From JAUIAI01 sp041396685 (GTDB lineage: Bacteria; Pseudomonadota; Gammaproteobacteria; Burkholderiales; Burkholderiaceae_E), in assembly GCA_041396685.1 (NCBI GenBank), contig JAWKYD010000013.1, positions 124,001-188,000 on the forward strand: a DNA stretch of 64,000 nucleotides, written 5' to 3'. This document shows positions 1-7,523 of this stretch, piece after piece; within the stretch, counting starts at the first letter, position 1, and the number at the start of each line of letters is the position of its first letter. Position numbers and translations under genes: made by a program. Below the pieces are notes generated by a model. It ran no database searches and was not told the origin of the DNA. It saw only the letters and a list, made by a program, of their open reading frames with translations.

Positions 1-1040
1 CAGGTCGGATCGCAATGACCGGGAATCAACCACAGGCGCTGACCGAGTGTCAGCGAATCGCCGGGGTCGGCCAGGATCGTGTGCTCGTCGGACACGCCCT
101 TCACCGCGAGGTCCTCGTGGCCCCGCACGACGGGCGGGCCGCTGTCGGTGGCCAGGGCCTTCAGGCCGGCATCGCAGACCGCGGTGCCCGGCACGGCCAC
201 CGACATCACGGTGGACAGCACGAACAGGCTGTTGGCGAATTCGCTCAGCCCCGCGCCGCCGGCCTCGCGCACGCGGCCGTAGTCCACGTCCATGAACACG
301 TACGAGCCGCACTGCAACTCGTTGTAGACACCCGAGGCCGCCTCGAAGCCATAAGTGCCGGTGCCGGCGCCGCCGACGATGTCACAGTCCAGGCCGGCCG
401 CCTGCAACGCGCGCACGGTCTCGCGCGTGGCGGCCACCACGCCGTCGATGCGTGCGCGACGGGTGTCGTAGTCGTAGACGTGCTGGGCCCGCCCGTCGTA
501 GGCCTGCAAGCCGGCAAAACGCAGTGACGGGTGACCGGCCACCCGCTGCGCGAGTGCCACCGCGGCCGCGCCGGGGCGCACCCCGCACCGGCCCATGCCG
601 GTGTCGATCTCGACCAGACACTCGAGCGTGACCCCGGCCCGCCCGGCGGCGGCCGCCAGTTCGTCGACATTGCCGGCATCGTCCACGCAGACGATCACAC
701 GCGCCTGCCGGGCCAGCGCCACCAGACGCGCGATGCGCGCCGCACCGATGACCTGGTTGGAGACCAGCACATCGGTGATGCCGCCCGCCACCATGGCCTC
801 GGCCTCGGACACCTTCTGGCAGCAGACGCCACAGGCGCCGCCGCGTGACATCTGCAGCAGGCCGATGTCCGCCGACTTGTGGGTCTTGGCGTGGGCGCGC
901 AAGCGTACGCCAAAGCCCTCGCAGCGCGCGCGCAGACGGTCGAGGTTGGCTTCGAAGGCATCGAGATCGACGACCAGCGCCGGGGTGAGGATGTCGCCGA
1001 GGGAATCGCCGACCCTGGCCGGCGGAGGATTGACGGGCAT
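1..1040 (-). CDS. D-threonine aldolase / D-serine dehydratase-like PLP enzyme (3' end outside window)
   Basis: This is a fold-type III (alanine-racemase-like) PLP enzyme of the DSD1 / D-threonine aldolase family, expected to cleave or dehydrate D-beta-hydroxy amino acids. The N-terminal barrel carries the likely PLP lysine in RAHAKTHKS (about residues 47-55), followed by DTGMGRCGV and a glycine-rich phosphate-binding stretch GGAGTGTYGF. Near the visible C-terminus, PGHCDPT fits the metal-binding His/Asp pair typical of D-threonine aldolases (D-serine dehydratases usually have His-Cys). About 346 residues are visible; the family is usually 370-380, so roughly 30 are lost at the window edge. 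The ATG is preceded by AGGAGA at good spacing. The exact substrate cannot be told from sequence. Confidence 0.85.
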   Translation of the reverse strand, partial: MPVNPPPARVGDSLGDILTPALVVDLDAFEANLDRLRARCEGFGVRLRAHAKTHKSADIGLLQMSRGGACGVCCQKVSEAEAMVAGGITDVLVSNQVIGAARIARLVALARQARVIVCVDDAGNVDELAAAAGRAGVTLECLVEIDTGMGRCGVRPGAAAVALAQRVAGHPSLRFAGLQAYDGRAQHVYDYDTRRARIDGVVAATRETVRALQAAGLDCDIVGGAGTGTYGFEAASGVYNELQCGSYVFMDVDYGRVREAGGAGLSEFANSLFVLSTVMSVAVPGTAVCDAGLKALATDSGPPVVRGHEDLAVKGVSDEHTILADPGDSLTLGQRLWLIPGHCDPT

Positions 1041-1050
1041 GGCAGGTCTC

Positions 1051-1264
1051 CTGGGCAGCCTCATCGCCGCCCGTTGATCGTTCTCCCGGGCAGCCGCATC
1101 GCTGCCCGCCGATTGTTCTCATGGGCAAGCCGGATCGCCGCCCGCCAATCGTTCTCAGGGGCAGCCGCATCGCTGCCCGCCGATGATTCTCTTGGGCAAG
1201 CCGCGTCGCTGCCCGCCGATCGTTCTCATGGACAAGCCGCATCGCCGTCCGCCGATCGTGCCAG
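1051..1264. repeat. Tandem array of about six 35-36-bp imperfect hairpin repeats
   Basis: Units begin near 1051, 1088, 1123, 1159, 1194 and 1230. The best units contain gggcagc and gctgccc as a 7-bp inverted repeat around a 6-base loop, joined by a linker close to gccgatcgttctcat. The array lies between the 3' end of the 224-aa gene and the start of the D-threonine-aldolase-like gene, and its first unit runs up to that gene's ribosome-binding site. Long open frames across it encode only repeated peptides and are not taken as genes. Confidence 0.85.
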
Positions 1265-1319
1265 CGCATCGCCGGCGGCAAGCGCCGGCGACCGCGACCG
1301 ACCGGGCGCTTGCGTCGCC

Positions 1320-1994
1320 TCAGTCGCTCTCGAGCTCGCTCATGAACCGATAGACGCCGATCTCGGGCGTCGGGCCCAACGACTCGCCGAGCGCGCGACA
1401 CTGGGTGGCGATCTCGCCGGCCAGCGCGCGTGCATCAGCCTCGCGCAGAACGTCCACGAAGACACAGGCGCCGATGGAGCGGTCGGTGCCCGCGCCACGC
1501 AGCTTCTCCTCGGCCGTGGGGGCGCGCGACGGTGCCGCATCGGCCACCCAGCATTCGGCGCGCGCTACGGCCGGCCGCTGCGCGAGGGCCTCGAGCCAGC
1601 CCTCGAGCGCCGCCACCGGCCGCTCGTCCACGAAACGCGCCGTGACCGCGTGGCCGCCGCGATGACGCCCGATCACCCGCGTGCGCCGACACACCGTGCG
1701 GTTCATGTTCGTGAACACCGAGGTCATGATGCGCGTGGTGTCCGGCGTGGGATCGTCCAGCCGGGCCAGGTATTCCGGGCTGGTGAGCACCGCCGGCGAA
1801 GCCACCTCGTAATAAGTGAAGAACTGCGGCCCCTCGCCCAGCGACTCGTAGCGCCGCCCGCGGAAGAATCCGTCGACCCCGAGCCGCTCGGGCAAATGCT
1901 CACCCTGATACCAGCGCTCGAAAAAGCCCGCCTCTTCCGCGCGCCGGTCGTTCCAGATGGCCAGGATGCCCTCGGCCTTGCTGCTGCTGTTCAT
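1320..1994 (-). CDS. Conserved hypothetical protein, dimeric alpha/beta-barrel (EthD-like) type
   Basis: A 224-aa protein with no signal peptide. The N-terminal half has the pattern of dimeric alpha+beta barrel proteins: a beta strand (GILAIWNDR), then a helix with FFERWYQGEHLPERLGVDGF, then RRYESLGEGPQFFTYYEV. This resembles proteins annotated as EthD or ABM-like. The C-terminal half looks like a degenerate second copy of the barrel (strand GACVFVDVL, final strand EIGVYRFM). It lies between two PLP-enzyme genes on the same strand and is flanked by tandem repeats on both sides. Its function is not known; a small-molecule or heme-type role is only an inference from fold. Confidence 0.65.
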   Translation of the reverse strand: MNSSSKAEGILAIWNDRRAEEAGFFERWYQGEHLPERLGVDGFFRGRRYESLGEGPQFFTYYEVASPAVLTSPEYLARLDDPTPDTTRIMTSVFTNMNRTVCRRTRVIGRHRGGHAVTARFVDERPVAALEGWLEALAQRPAVARAECWVADAAPSRAPTAEEKLRGAGTDRSIGACVFVDVLREADARALAGEIATQCRALGESLGPTPEIGVYRFMSELESD

Positions 1995-2072
1995 CAGCGG
2001 TCTTCTCCAGTGATTGGTTTCGTGCCGGGCTGGCGGCCCGACGTAGCAATGCAGATTCTGGCACCGGATTGC

Positions 2073-2182
2073 GCCGATCCGCGCGCCGGTTCATGCCGAT
2101 CCCTGCACCGGTTCATGCCGATCCGCGCACCGGTTCATGCCGATCCCTGCACCAGCCCACGCCGATCCCCGCGCCGGCTCTT
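2073..2182. repeat. Five tandem copies of a 22-bp repeat
   Basis: Copies start exactly at 2073, 2095, 2117, 2139 and 2161. Each begins gccgatcc. The first three end accggttcat or gccggttcat and the last two have diverged. Positions 9-10 alternate gc and ct in the first four copies. The array sits between the S1P-lyase-like gene and the 224-aa gene, both transcribed leftward through it. It is unrelated in length to the 35-bp array at 1051-1264, though both contain gccgatc. Confidence 0.85.
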
Positions 2183-2244
2183 TCCGTCCCGGCACAGGTT
2201 CAGGATGCACGGCCTGCGCCGCAGCGCGGCCAGCGACACGCAAC

Positions 2245-3516
2245 CTACGAATAGCGCGCCCGCGACCGGCCGAAGCCACCCGGATCGGCCCGCTCCTCGG
2301 AGACGGCCGCTTCCAGATCGGCGAGATAGTCGTCCATGCTCTGCACGTGCAGCATCGACATCATGCGGTGAAGGGCCGGCGGCCGGCGCAGCAGGCCCGG
2401 CACCCACTGGCGTACCTGCAATCGCGCGGCCACGGCGAACACGTCCACGACGTTGGATTGCACCGCCACGATGGCCAGCTCCGGATCACCGAGTACGTTC
2501 AGCCCGGGGATTGCGGCCACGCCCGCGCGATAACGATCGACACCGGCCATCAGCTCGCGGGCGATTTCGCGATAACCCGCCGCACCCAGATGCCGCAGCA
2601 CCGCCCACGCGCCGGCCACGCCACCGGCCGGGCGTGTGCCGACCACCGTGGCGGTCGTGAACGGCCCGCTGGGCCAGCAATCGAAGGCAAACGGCTGGCA
2701 GGCGGCCCGCCGGGCGTCGGCGTACAACACCGTGGAGGCCGGTTTCGGGCAGAAGCCGTACTTGTGCAGATCGGCAGTCAACGAGGTGACGCCCGGCACC
2801 GAGAAATCGAAGGCGGGAACCGGGCGGCCGTTGGCCCGCGCGAACGGCGCCAGATAGCCGCCGACGCAGGCATCGACGTGCAGCCACAGGTCGCGCGCCC
2901 GGGTCATGTCGGCCAGCGCCGCAATCGGGTCGATGACACCGAACGGGAAGCACGGCGCCGAGCCCACCACCATGATGGTGTTGCCGTCGGCAGCGGCGTC
3001 CATGGCCGCGACATCGGCGCGCCAGTCCGCGGCCACCGGCACGCGACGCACCTCGAGATCCATGAGCACGGCCGCCTTGTCGAACGCCGGATGCCCGCTC
3101 TCGGGCAATACGATGTTGGCTGGCGCCGAACGGTTCGAACGTCCCTGCTGCCGGGCCCAGTCACGCGCAGCCTTCACGGCCATGACGATGCTTTCCGAGC
3201 CGCCGCTGGTCATGAAACCGGCGCCCGTCTCGGGCGCGCCGAACAGGTCCAGTGCCATGGCCACGACGTCGCGCTCGAAGCCGCCCACACTCGGAAAGGC
3301 GCGTGCGCCGCCGAGGGCGTTCTCGTGAAAGTAGGCGTCGAACGCGGCCTGGCCGATGTCGCTGACCGCGTCGCTGCCCTTGAACACGAACAGCGGCACG
3401 CGCCCGCCGCGCCAGTCGGCATCGCCGCCGCGCGCGGCCTCGAGCTCGGCCATGACCTGCTCGCGTGGCAGACCCGCGGCGGGGAAACCCGGACGGGGTT
3501 TTCGATCGTCTTTCAT
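2245..3516 (-). CDS. Sphingosine-1-phosphate lyase-like PLP-dependent enzyme
   Basis: A 423-aa fold-type I PLP enzyme of the group II decarboxylase / S1P-lyase family. Visible motifs are FMTSGGSESI (cofactor phosphate binding, about residue 100), LHVDACVGGY with the Asp that contacts the pyridine nitrogen, and SLTADLHKYGF with the PLP lysine (about residue 255). The HKYGFCPK context is closer to S1P lyase than to glutamate or aromatic decarboxylases. Bacterial members act on phosphorylated long-chain bases or other phosphorylated amino alcohols; the substrate here is unknown. It has no membrane segment. It ends 18 bp after the zur gene and may be co-transcribed with it. Confidence 0.8.
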   Translation of the reverse strand: MKDDRKPRPGFPAAGLPREQVMAELEAARGGDADWRGGRVPLFVFKGSDAVSDIGQAAFDAYFHENALGGARAFPSVGGFERDVVAMALDLFGAPETGAGFMTSGGSESIVMAVKAARDWARQQGRSNRSAPANIVLPESGHPAFDKAAVLMDLEVRRVPVAADWRADVAAMDAAADGNTIMVVGSAPCFPFGVIDPIAALADMTRARDLWLHVDACVGGYLAPFARANGRPVPAFDFSVPGVTSLTADLHKYGFCPKPASTVLYADARRAACQPFAFDCWPSGPFTTATVVGTRPAGGVAGAWAVLRHLGAAGYREIARELMAGVDRYRAGVAAIPGLNVLGDPELAIVAVQSNVVDVFAVAARLQVRQWVPGLLRRPPALHRMMSMLHVQSMDDYLADLEAAVSEERADPGGFGRSRARYS

Positions 3517-3534
3517 AGGCTCTTGGATGATTTC

Positions 3535-4062
3535 TCAGCCATGCGGGCCGGCCCCGCACCCCTGGCACCGCCCGCGCAGTTCCACCGTGGACTCGCGTGG
3601 CTCGAAGCGCGCGCGCCGCGCCAGCCGCGACAGCTCGCGTCCCAGCGCCGGCTCGCACACCTCCTCGGTGTGACCGCAATCGTCGCAGATCACGAACACC
3701 GTCACCCCGGCCTCATGGTCGTGCTCGTGCCGGCACGCCACGAACGCATTCAGGCTCTCCAGCCGGTGCACCCGGCCGGCCGCGCGCAGACGGTCGAGCG
3801 CGCGATACACCTGGGCCGGCCCGCGCAGCCCCTGCTCGCGCAGCCGATCCAGAATCGCGTAGGCGCTGAGCGGCTCTGCAGCCGCCTCCAGCGTGGCCAT
3901 GACCAGCGCATCGTTACGGGTGGGCGCGCCGGGCCTGAGCGGCTTGGGCTGTGGCTCACCCGCGCCGGGCCTGACCGGCTTGGGCTGTGGCTCACCCAGG
4001 CCGGACCCGGCGTCCTGCTGCGCCGGTCGGGCCGCTCGCGCGTGCTTGCCTGCCGCCGCCAT
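3535..4062 (-). CDS. zur: Zinc uptake regulator, Fur family (Zur)
   Basis: A 175-aa Fur-family repressor, expected to bind zinc and shut off the znu genes. The winged helix (LSAYAILDRLREQG...PAQVYRALDRLRAAGRVHRLES) is followed by ACRHEHDHE and two cysteine pairs, CDDC and CQGC, matching the regulatory and structural zinc sites. The start is the ATG whose A is the last base of the znuB stop (TGATG), giving translational coupling. Longer in-frame starts lie inside znuB and are rejected. The first 45 residues form an unusual Pro/Lys-rich extension with GEPQPKPVRPGA and GEPQPKPLRPGA in tandem. Zur rather than Fur is inferred from the operon. Confidence 0.9.
   Translation of the reverse strand: MAAAGKHARAARPAQQDAGSGLGEPQPKPVRPGAGEPQPKPLRPGAPTRNDALVMATLEAAAEPLSAYAILDRLREQGLRGPAQVYRALDRLRAAGRVHRLESLNAFVACRHEHDHEAGVTVFVICDDCGHTEEVCEPALGRELSRLARRARFEPRESTVELRGRCQGCGAGPHG
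3925..3996. repeat. Two tandem copies of a 36-bp unit inside zur
   Basis: Positions 3925-3960 and 3961-3996 are identical except for one base. Being 12 codons long the duplication keeps frame, and it encodes the doubled GEPQPKP element in the N-terminal extension of Zur. Confidence 0.9.
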
Positions 4063-4862
4063 CAGTTTCCCCGCTGCAGCGCCGGCTTCACCGCCAGACT
4101 CAGCGCGAACAGTACCACCGCGGCCACCACGATCGACGGCCCCGAGGGCGTGTCCAACTGCAGCGAGGCCCACAGCCCGCCGCACACCGCCAGGACCCCG
4201 AGCACCGCCGCCAGCACCGCCATGGCCTCGGGCCCGTTCACCCAGCGCCGGGCCGTGGCCGCCGGGATGATCAACAGCGCCGTGATCATCAGAATGCCCA
4301 CCACCTGGATGGCCAGCGCGATCACCAGCGCCAGCAGCAAGGCAAAGCGCCGCTCCACCGCCGCCACCTGCACCCCCTCGGCCGCGGCCAGCTCGCGATC
4401 GACCGTGGCCGCGAACAACGACCGCCAGCCCAGCGCCAGCCCGATCAGCGCCACCGCCGCGCCGGCCCAGATCCAGGCGAGCGCCGTGCGATCCACCGCC
4501 AGCACGTCACCGAACAGATAGGCGAACAGATCCACCCGCGCCCCCGGCAAGAAGCTCAACACCACCAGGCCGATCGCCAATGCCCCGTGCGACAGAATGC
4601 CCAGCAAGGCATCGTTGTGCAGCGCCGCCCGGCGCTGCAAAGGCGCCAGCGCCCAGGCAATGACCAGGCCCAGGGCCACCATGCCCCACAGCGGCGATAG
4701 CTGCAGCGCCAACGCCAGCGCGATGCCCAGCAAGGTGGCGTGGGCCAGCGTATCGCCGAAATAAGCCATGCGCCGCCAGACCACGAAACAGCCCAGCGGC
4801 CCCGTGACGAGCGCCACGCCAATGCCGGCGATCACCGCGCGGACGAAGAAATCATCGAGCAT
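4062..4862 (-). CDS. znuB: Zinc ABC transporter permease ZnuB
   Basis: A 266-aa polytopic inner-membrane protein of the ABC-3 permease family, forming the channel of the ZnuABC high-affinity zinc importer. MLDDFFVRAVIAGIGVALVTGPLGCF at the N-terminus and the FGDTLAHATLLGIALA segment are typical of the family, followed by about seven hydrophobic helices. The start chosen is the ATG at 4862, which overlaps the end of znuC. A longer frame reading back into the histidine-rich part of znuC gives only a basic Arg/Thr-rich extension and is rejected. The stop overlaps the zur start by one base. Confidence 0.92.
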   Translation of the reverse strand: MLDDFFVRAVIAGIGVALVTGPLGCFVVWRRMAYFGDTLAHATLLGIALALALQLSPLWGMVALGLVIAWALAPLQRRAALHNDALLGILSHGALAIGLVVLSFLPGARVDLFAYLFGDVLAVDRTALAWIWAGAAVALIGLALGWRSLFAATVDRELAAAEGVQVAAVERRFALLLALVIALAIQVVGILMITALLIIPAATARRWVNGPEAMAVLAAVLGVLAVCGGLWASLQLDTPSGPSIVVAAVVLFALSLAVKPALQRGN

Positions 4863-5940
4863 CGTGGTCCCGGCCCGCGTGCGTGTGGTGCGTGTGAGGC
4901 GCGACGTGCGCCGCGTGATCGTGCGGCTCATGCGGTTCGTCGTGCGGGCCATGCGCGCCATGCGCGTGCGATCGTACGGCGTCGCCGGTCCCATGCCCGT
5001 GATGGCCGTCATGAGCGTGCTCTTGGCCGGCCTCACCGGGCCCGTGATGGACGTCGCGAGCGTGCGCCTGCCCGGCCTCGTCCGGCCCGTGAACGTGATG
5101 GCCGTCGTGCGGATGGCAATGCGTGGTCACCGACCCATCCGCGTGCCGCACCGAGCCATCCGGCAGATGCTGGTGGTCGTGATGATGCTCATATACCGCC
5201 AGCGCCCCCGCACCGCGAACGCCGAACAACTCCTTGAACACCGGGTTGTTGCCCACCGCGACCGGCGAGCCCTGGCAGCACACGTGCCCGTTCAGGCACA
5301 CCACGTGGTCCGTGGCCGCCATCACCACGTGCAGATCGTGCGACACCAGCAGCACCCCGCAACCCAGCTCGCGCCGCGCAGCGGCGATGAGCTCATACAG
5401 GGCCACCTGCCCGTTCACGTCCACGCCCTGCACAGGCTCATCCAGCACCAGCAGTTGCGGGCGAACAGCCAGCGCGCGCGCCAGCAACACCCGCTGCAAC
5501 TCTCCGCCCGAGAGGCCGTGCAGCGATGCGTTCTCGAGATGCGCCACCCCGACCCGGGCCAGCGCCGCCCGGCGCTGCGCCGCCGGCACCCGGTGCACCA
5601 GCTCCATGAAGCGCGACACCGTGATCGGAATCGTGGCATCGGCTCTCAGCCGCTGCGGCACATAGCCGATGCGCAGCCCGGGCTGGCGCCAGACCGTGCC
5701 CTCGTCCGCTGCCGTGATGCCCAACACCATGCGGGCCGTGGTGGACTTGCCCGACCCGTTCGGCCCGATCAGCGTCACGATCTGGCCAGGGGCCACCGAA
5801 AGATCCACGCCGCGCACCAGCCAGCGGCCGCCCCGCTGCACCCCGGCGTCGGACAGGCGCACCAAGACGGGCGGCGGCCCGCCTGCCCCCGCATCGGAAT
5901 TCGCGGGCGCCGTCGAGGGGAATGCAGAAGTGGCTATCAT
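4852..5940 (-). CDS. znuC: Zinc ABC transporter ATPase ZnuC with long histidine-rich C-terminal tail
   Basis: The ATPase of the zinc importer. Walker A is GPNGSGKST (residues 59-67), the signature is LSGGE (143-147) and Walker B is LLVLDEP (163-169), with a switch His in LLVSHD. The ABC domain ends near residue 250. The remaining 112 residues (251-362) contain 33 histidines with many Asp and Gly, in loose GEAGQ-HxHDGHHxHG repeats. Typical ZnuC proteins are about 250 residues, and some have a shorter His tail, so this looks like an extended zinc-binding or storage tail. The ATG at 5940 lies six bases from the divergent znuA start, so the true start of one of the two may lie further inside. It overlaps znuB. 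Confidence 0.9.
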   Translation of the reverse strand: MIATSAFPSTAPANSDAGAGGPPPVLVRLSDAGVQRGGRWLVRGVDLSVAPGQIVTLIGPNGSGKSTTARMVLGITAADEGTVWRQPGLRIGYVPQRLRADATIPITVSRFMELVHRVPAAQRRAALARVGVAHLENASLHGLSGGELQRVLLARALAVRPQLLVLDEPVQGVDVNGQVALYELIAAARRELGCGVLLVSHDLHVVMAATDHVVCLNGHVCCQGSPVAVGNNPVFKELFGVRGAGALAVYEHHHDHQHLPDGSVRHADGSVTTHCHPHDGHHVHGPDEAGQAHARDVHHGPGEAGQEHAHDGHHGHGTGDAVRSHAHGAHGPHDEPHEPHDHAAHVAPHTHHTHAGRDHDAR

Positions 5941-5942
5941 TG

Positions 5943-5962
5943 TGTGATGTTATCTCATCACA
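5943..5962. promoter_or_regulatory. Candidate Zur operator between znuC and znuA
   Basis: A perfect inverted repeat, TGTGATG-ttatct-CATCACA, lies exactly at the divergent znuC/znuA start region and contains the ATGTTAT half-site seen in many proteobacterial Zur boxes. Its position suits one repressor dimer controlling both directions. It overlaps the annotated znuA start, so the shorter znuA start at 5962 or a leaderless message is possible. No binding data; inference from symmetry and location. Confidence 0.5.
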
Positions 5963-6969
5963 TGCTCCGCCTCGCGCTCGTGGCCACGCTGACCCTGAGC
6001 GCCCTCGCCCCCGTGCGTGCCGCAGCGCCCCCGGCCAAGCCGCCCCCACCCGTGGTGGTGGCCTCCATCAAACCGCTGCACGCCATCGTCGCGGCCGTGA
6101 TGAAGGGCATCGCCGAGCCCGCCCTGCTGCTCGACGGCGCGTTCAGCCCGCACGCGTTTGCACTGAAGCCTTCCCAGATGCGCTTGCTGCAGGAGGCCGA
6201 CCTCGTCGTGTGGGTCGGGCCCGGTCTGGAGGCGCCACTGGTGCGGGCGCTCGAGGCGCGCGACCAGGCGCGGCCGATGATCCAGATGAACGCACTGAAC
6301 GGCCTGACGCGCCTGCCATTGCGCGTTGGCGGCAACTTCGAGGGGCATGCAGACGAACATGATGACGGACACGACGGGCACGCCGAAAAAGCTGGCGATG
6401 GCGGGCACGATGCGCACCCGGATGTGGAGCACGCTCACGAACCGGCGGCCATGGACCCGCACACCTGGCTGGACCCGCGCAACGCGATCGTGCTGGCCGA
6501 AGCGGTTGGCCAGCGGCTGCAAGCGCTGGACCCGGCTCGCGCCGATCGGGTCGAGGCCAATGTGCGAGCGCTGGTTGCGCAGTTGCAGGCGCTCGAAACC
6601 AGCATCCGGGCACAAATGGCGGGCTTGGAGAATCGGCCGTTCATGGTCTTTCACGATGCCTACCAGTACTTCGAGCATCGGTTCGGCATCGCCGCCCGGG
6701 CAGCGGTCACGATCAGCGCGGAACGGGAACCCGGCGCCAAGCGCGTCGGCGAGCTGCGGGCGCTGGTCGAGCGCGAGGGTATTCGCTGCGTGTTCACCGA
6801 GCCGCAGCATCGGCCGGCCGTGGTTCGGGTGATCGTGACGGGAACAAGAGCGACGCTGGGGGCGCTCGATCCGGTGGGGGCGGCCGAGGCGGCGGGGGCC
6901 GACTTCTATCCGAAGCTCATGAGAAATCTGGCGAACGATCTTGCGCAGTGTCTCGCGGCATCACGATAA
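5947..6969 (+). CDS. znuA: Zinc ABC transporter periplasmic binding protein ZnuA
   Basis: A 340-aa cluster A-I solute-binding protein that captures periplasmic zinc for ZnuBC. A signal peptide (MLRLALVATLTLSALAPVRAA) is followed by ASIKPLHAIVAAVM. Metal-ligand histidines fit FSPHAF, MDPHTWLDP and FHDAYQYFEHRFG, as in the family. The flexible acidic/His loop between the first two ligand regions (GHADEHDDGHDGHAEK onward, about residues 133-164) is a hallmark of zinc rather than manganese binding. The ATG at 5947 gives five extra residues; the ATG at 5962 starts directly at the signal peptide. Neither has a clear Shine-Dalgarno. Transcribed divergently from znuC. Confidence 0.92.
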   Translation: MLSHHMLRLALVATLTLSALAPVRAAAPPAKPPPPVVVASIKPLHAIVAAVMKGIAEPALLLDGAFSPHAFALKPSQMRLLQEADLVVWVGPGLEAPLVRALEARDQARPMIQMNALNGLTRLPLRVGGNFEGHADEHDDGHDGHAEKAGDGGHDAHPDVEHAHEPAAMDPHTWLDPRNAIVLAEAVGQRLQALDPARADRVEANVRALVAQLQALETSIRAQMAGLENRPFMVFHDAYQYFEHRFGIAARAAVTISAEREPGAKRVGELRALVEREGIRCVFTEPQHRPAVVRVIVTGTRATLGALDPVGAAEAAGADFYPKLMRNLANDLAQCLAASR

Positions 6970-7069
6970 GCACGGATACCCGGGCGCCATGATCCCCGAG
7001 CGTGACAGCATCGCGGTCGAACTTACTACGCCGGCTGCCCAAAAGGAGCAGCTGGCTACATGAACGAGG

Positions 7070-7137
7070 CGACAACACTTGACTCGCACCGGGGTCCGCC
7101 CGGCGCCCCACAAGGCATGACTCCGTACCGGTTGCAA
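7070..7137 (-). other. Possible degenerate attC site of the last cassette
   Basis: Box-like ends cgacaac (7070-7076) and gttgcaa (7131-7137) flank a 68-bp stretch whose left side, AACACTTGAC, resembles the AACGCTTGAC of the attC at 8101. The right box matches the cassette's own start (GTTGCGG) at five of seven positions. The arms pair poorly, so this may be an eroded site. Confidence 0.3.
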
Positions 7138-7157
7138 GGCACGGTACGCGCAAGGTT

Positions 7158-7367
7158 TCACTTGTTCGCCAAGAAATAGGCGACCAGGGCGTTCGCGTGC
7201 CCGTGGCCCATCTGGTGCGTTTCCTTGAGCATCGCCACGTATTCCATATGCTTGCGCTCGCCAGAATCTTTCAAGACAGCCAGCCAGTGGCTTATCGGCT
7301 GCCCGTAGTTCTTTTCAATTGACGGAAAGTAGGACGCGGGCCCTTTGATCTTGGAATCTGTTGCCAT
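7158..7367 (-). CDS. DUF4287 domain protein (integron cassette)
   Basis: A 69-aa protein covering a full DUF4287 domain: KGPASYFPSIEKNYGQPISHW, then KHMEYVAMLKETHQMGHGHANALVAYFLA. The biochemical role of the family is not known. The gene is the last cassette of the array. It starts about 60 bp after the core of the attC at 7427-7522 and ends close to a possible degenerate attC (7070-7137). The next gene beyond is znuA on the other strand. It has no obvious promoter of its own. Confidence 0.85.
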   Translation of the reverse strand: MATDSKIKGPASYFPSIEKNYGQPISHWLAVLKDSGERKHMEYVAMLKETHQMGHGHANALVAYFLANK

Positions 7368-7426
7368 CGTTTTGCTGCTTTACTTGAGTTGAATACGCTT
7401 GCTGTGCTTCTTTCCAGAAGAAGATT

Positions 7427-7522
7427 CCGCAACGCCCAGGTCTGCAGCGGTTGAGGCTTGACACGGCTTGCGGCAGCAAGGCGTGGCGAGGGTCAACCAT
7501 CTGTTGCAACGATATGTTGGGC
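7427..7522 (-). other. attC recombination site of the toxin-antitoxin cassette
   Basis: On the minus strand the site runs from GCCCAAC (7522-7516) to GTTGCGG (7433-7427). Between them lies a long imperfect hairpin with GGTTGA/TCAACC outer arms and a CACG.CTTGC / GCAAG.CGTG centre around ggca. The outer box lies two bases after the original stop codon of the toxin gene. It differs at one base from the complement of the cassette's own start (GTTGGAC). Confidence 0.75.
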
Positions 7523-7523
7523 A

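Noticed and set aside
382..1401. Open frame with repeated peptides across the 35-bp array
   Set aside because: The repeated peptides simply reflect the DNA repeats, and the frame runs antisense or out of frame to real genes.
2137..4521. Very long plus-strand open frame opposite the S1P-lyase-like gene and zur
   Set aside because: It is a shadow frame caused by high GC. It has no domain, is Arg/His-rich, and covers well-supported genes on the other strand.
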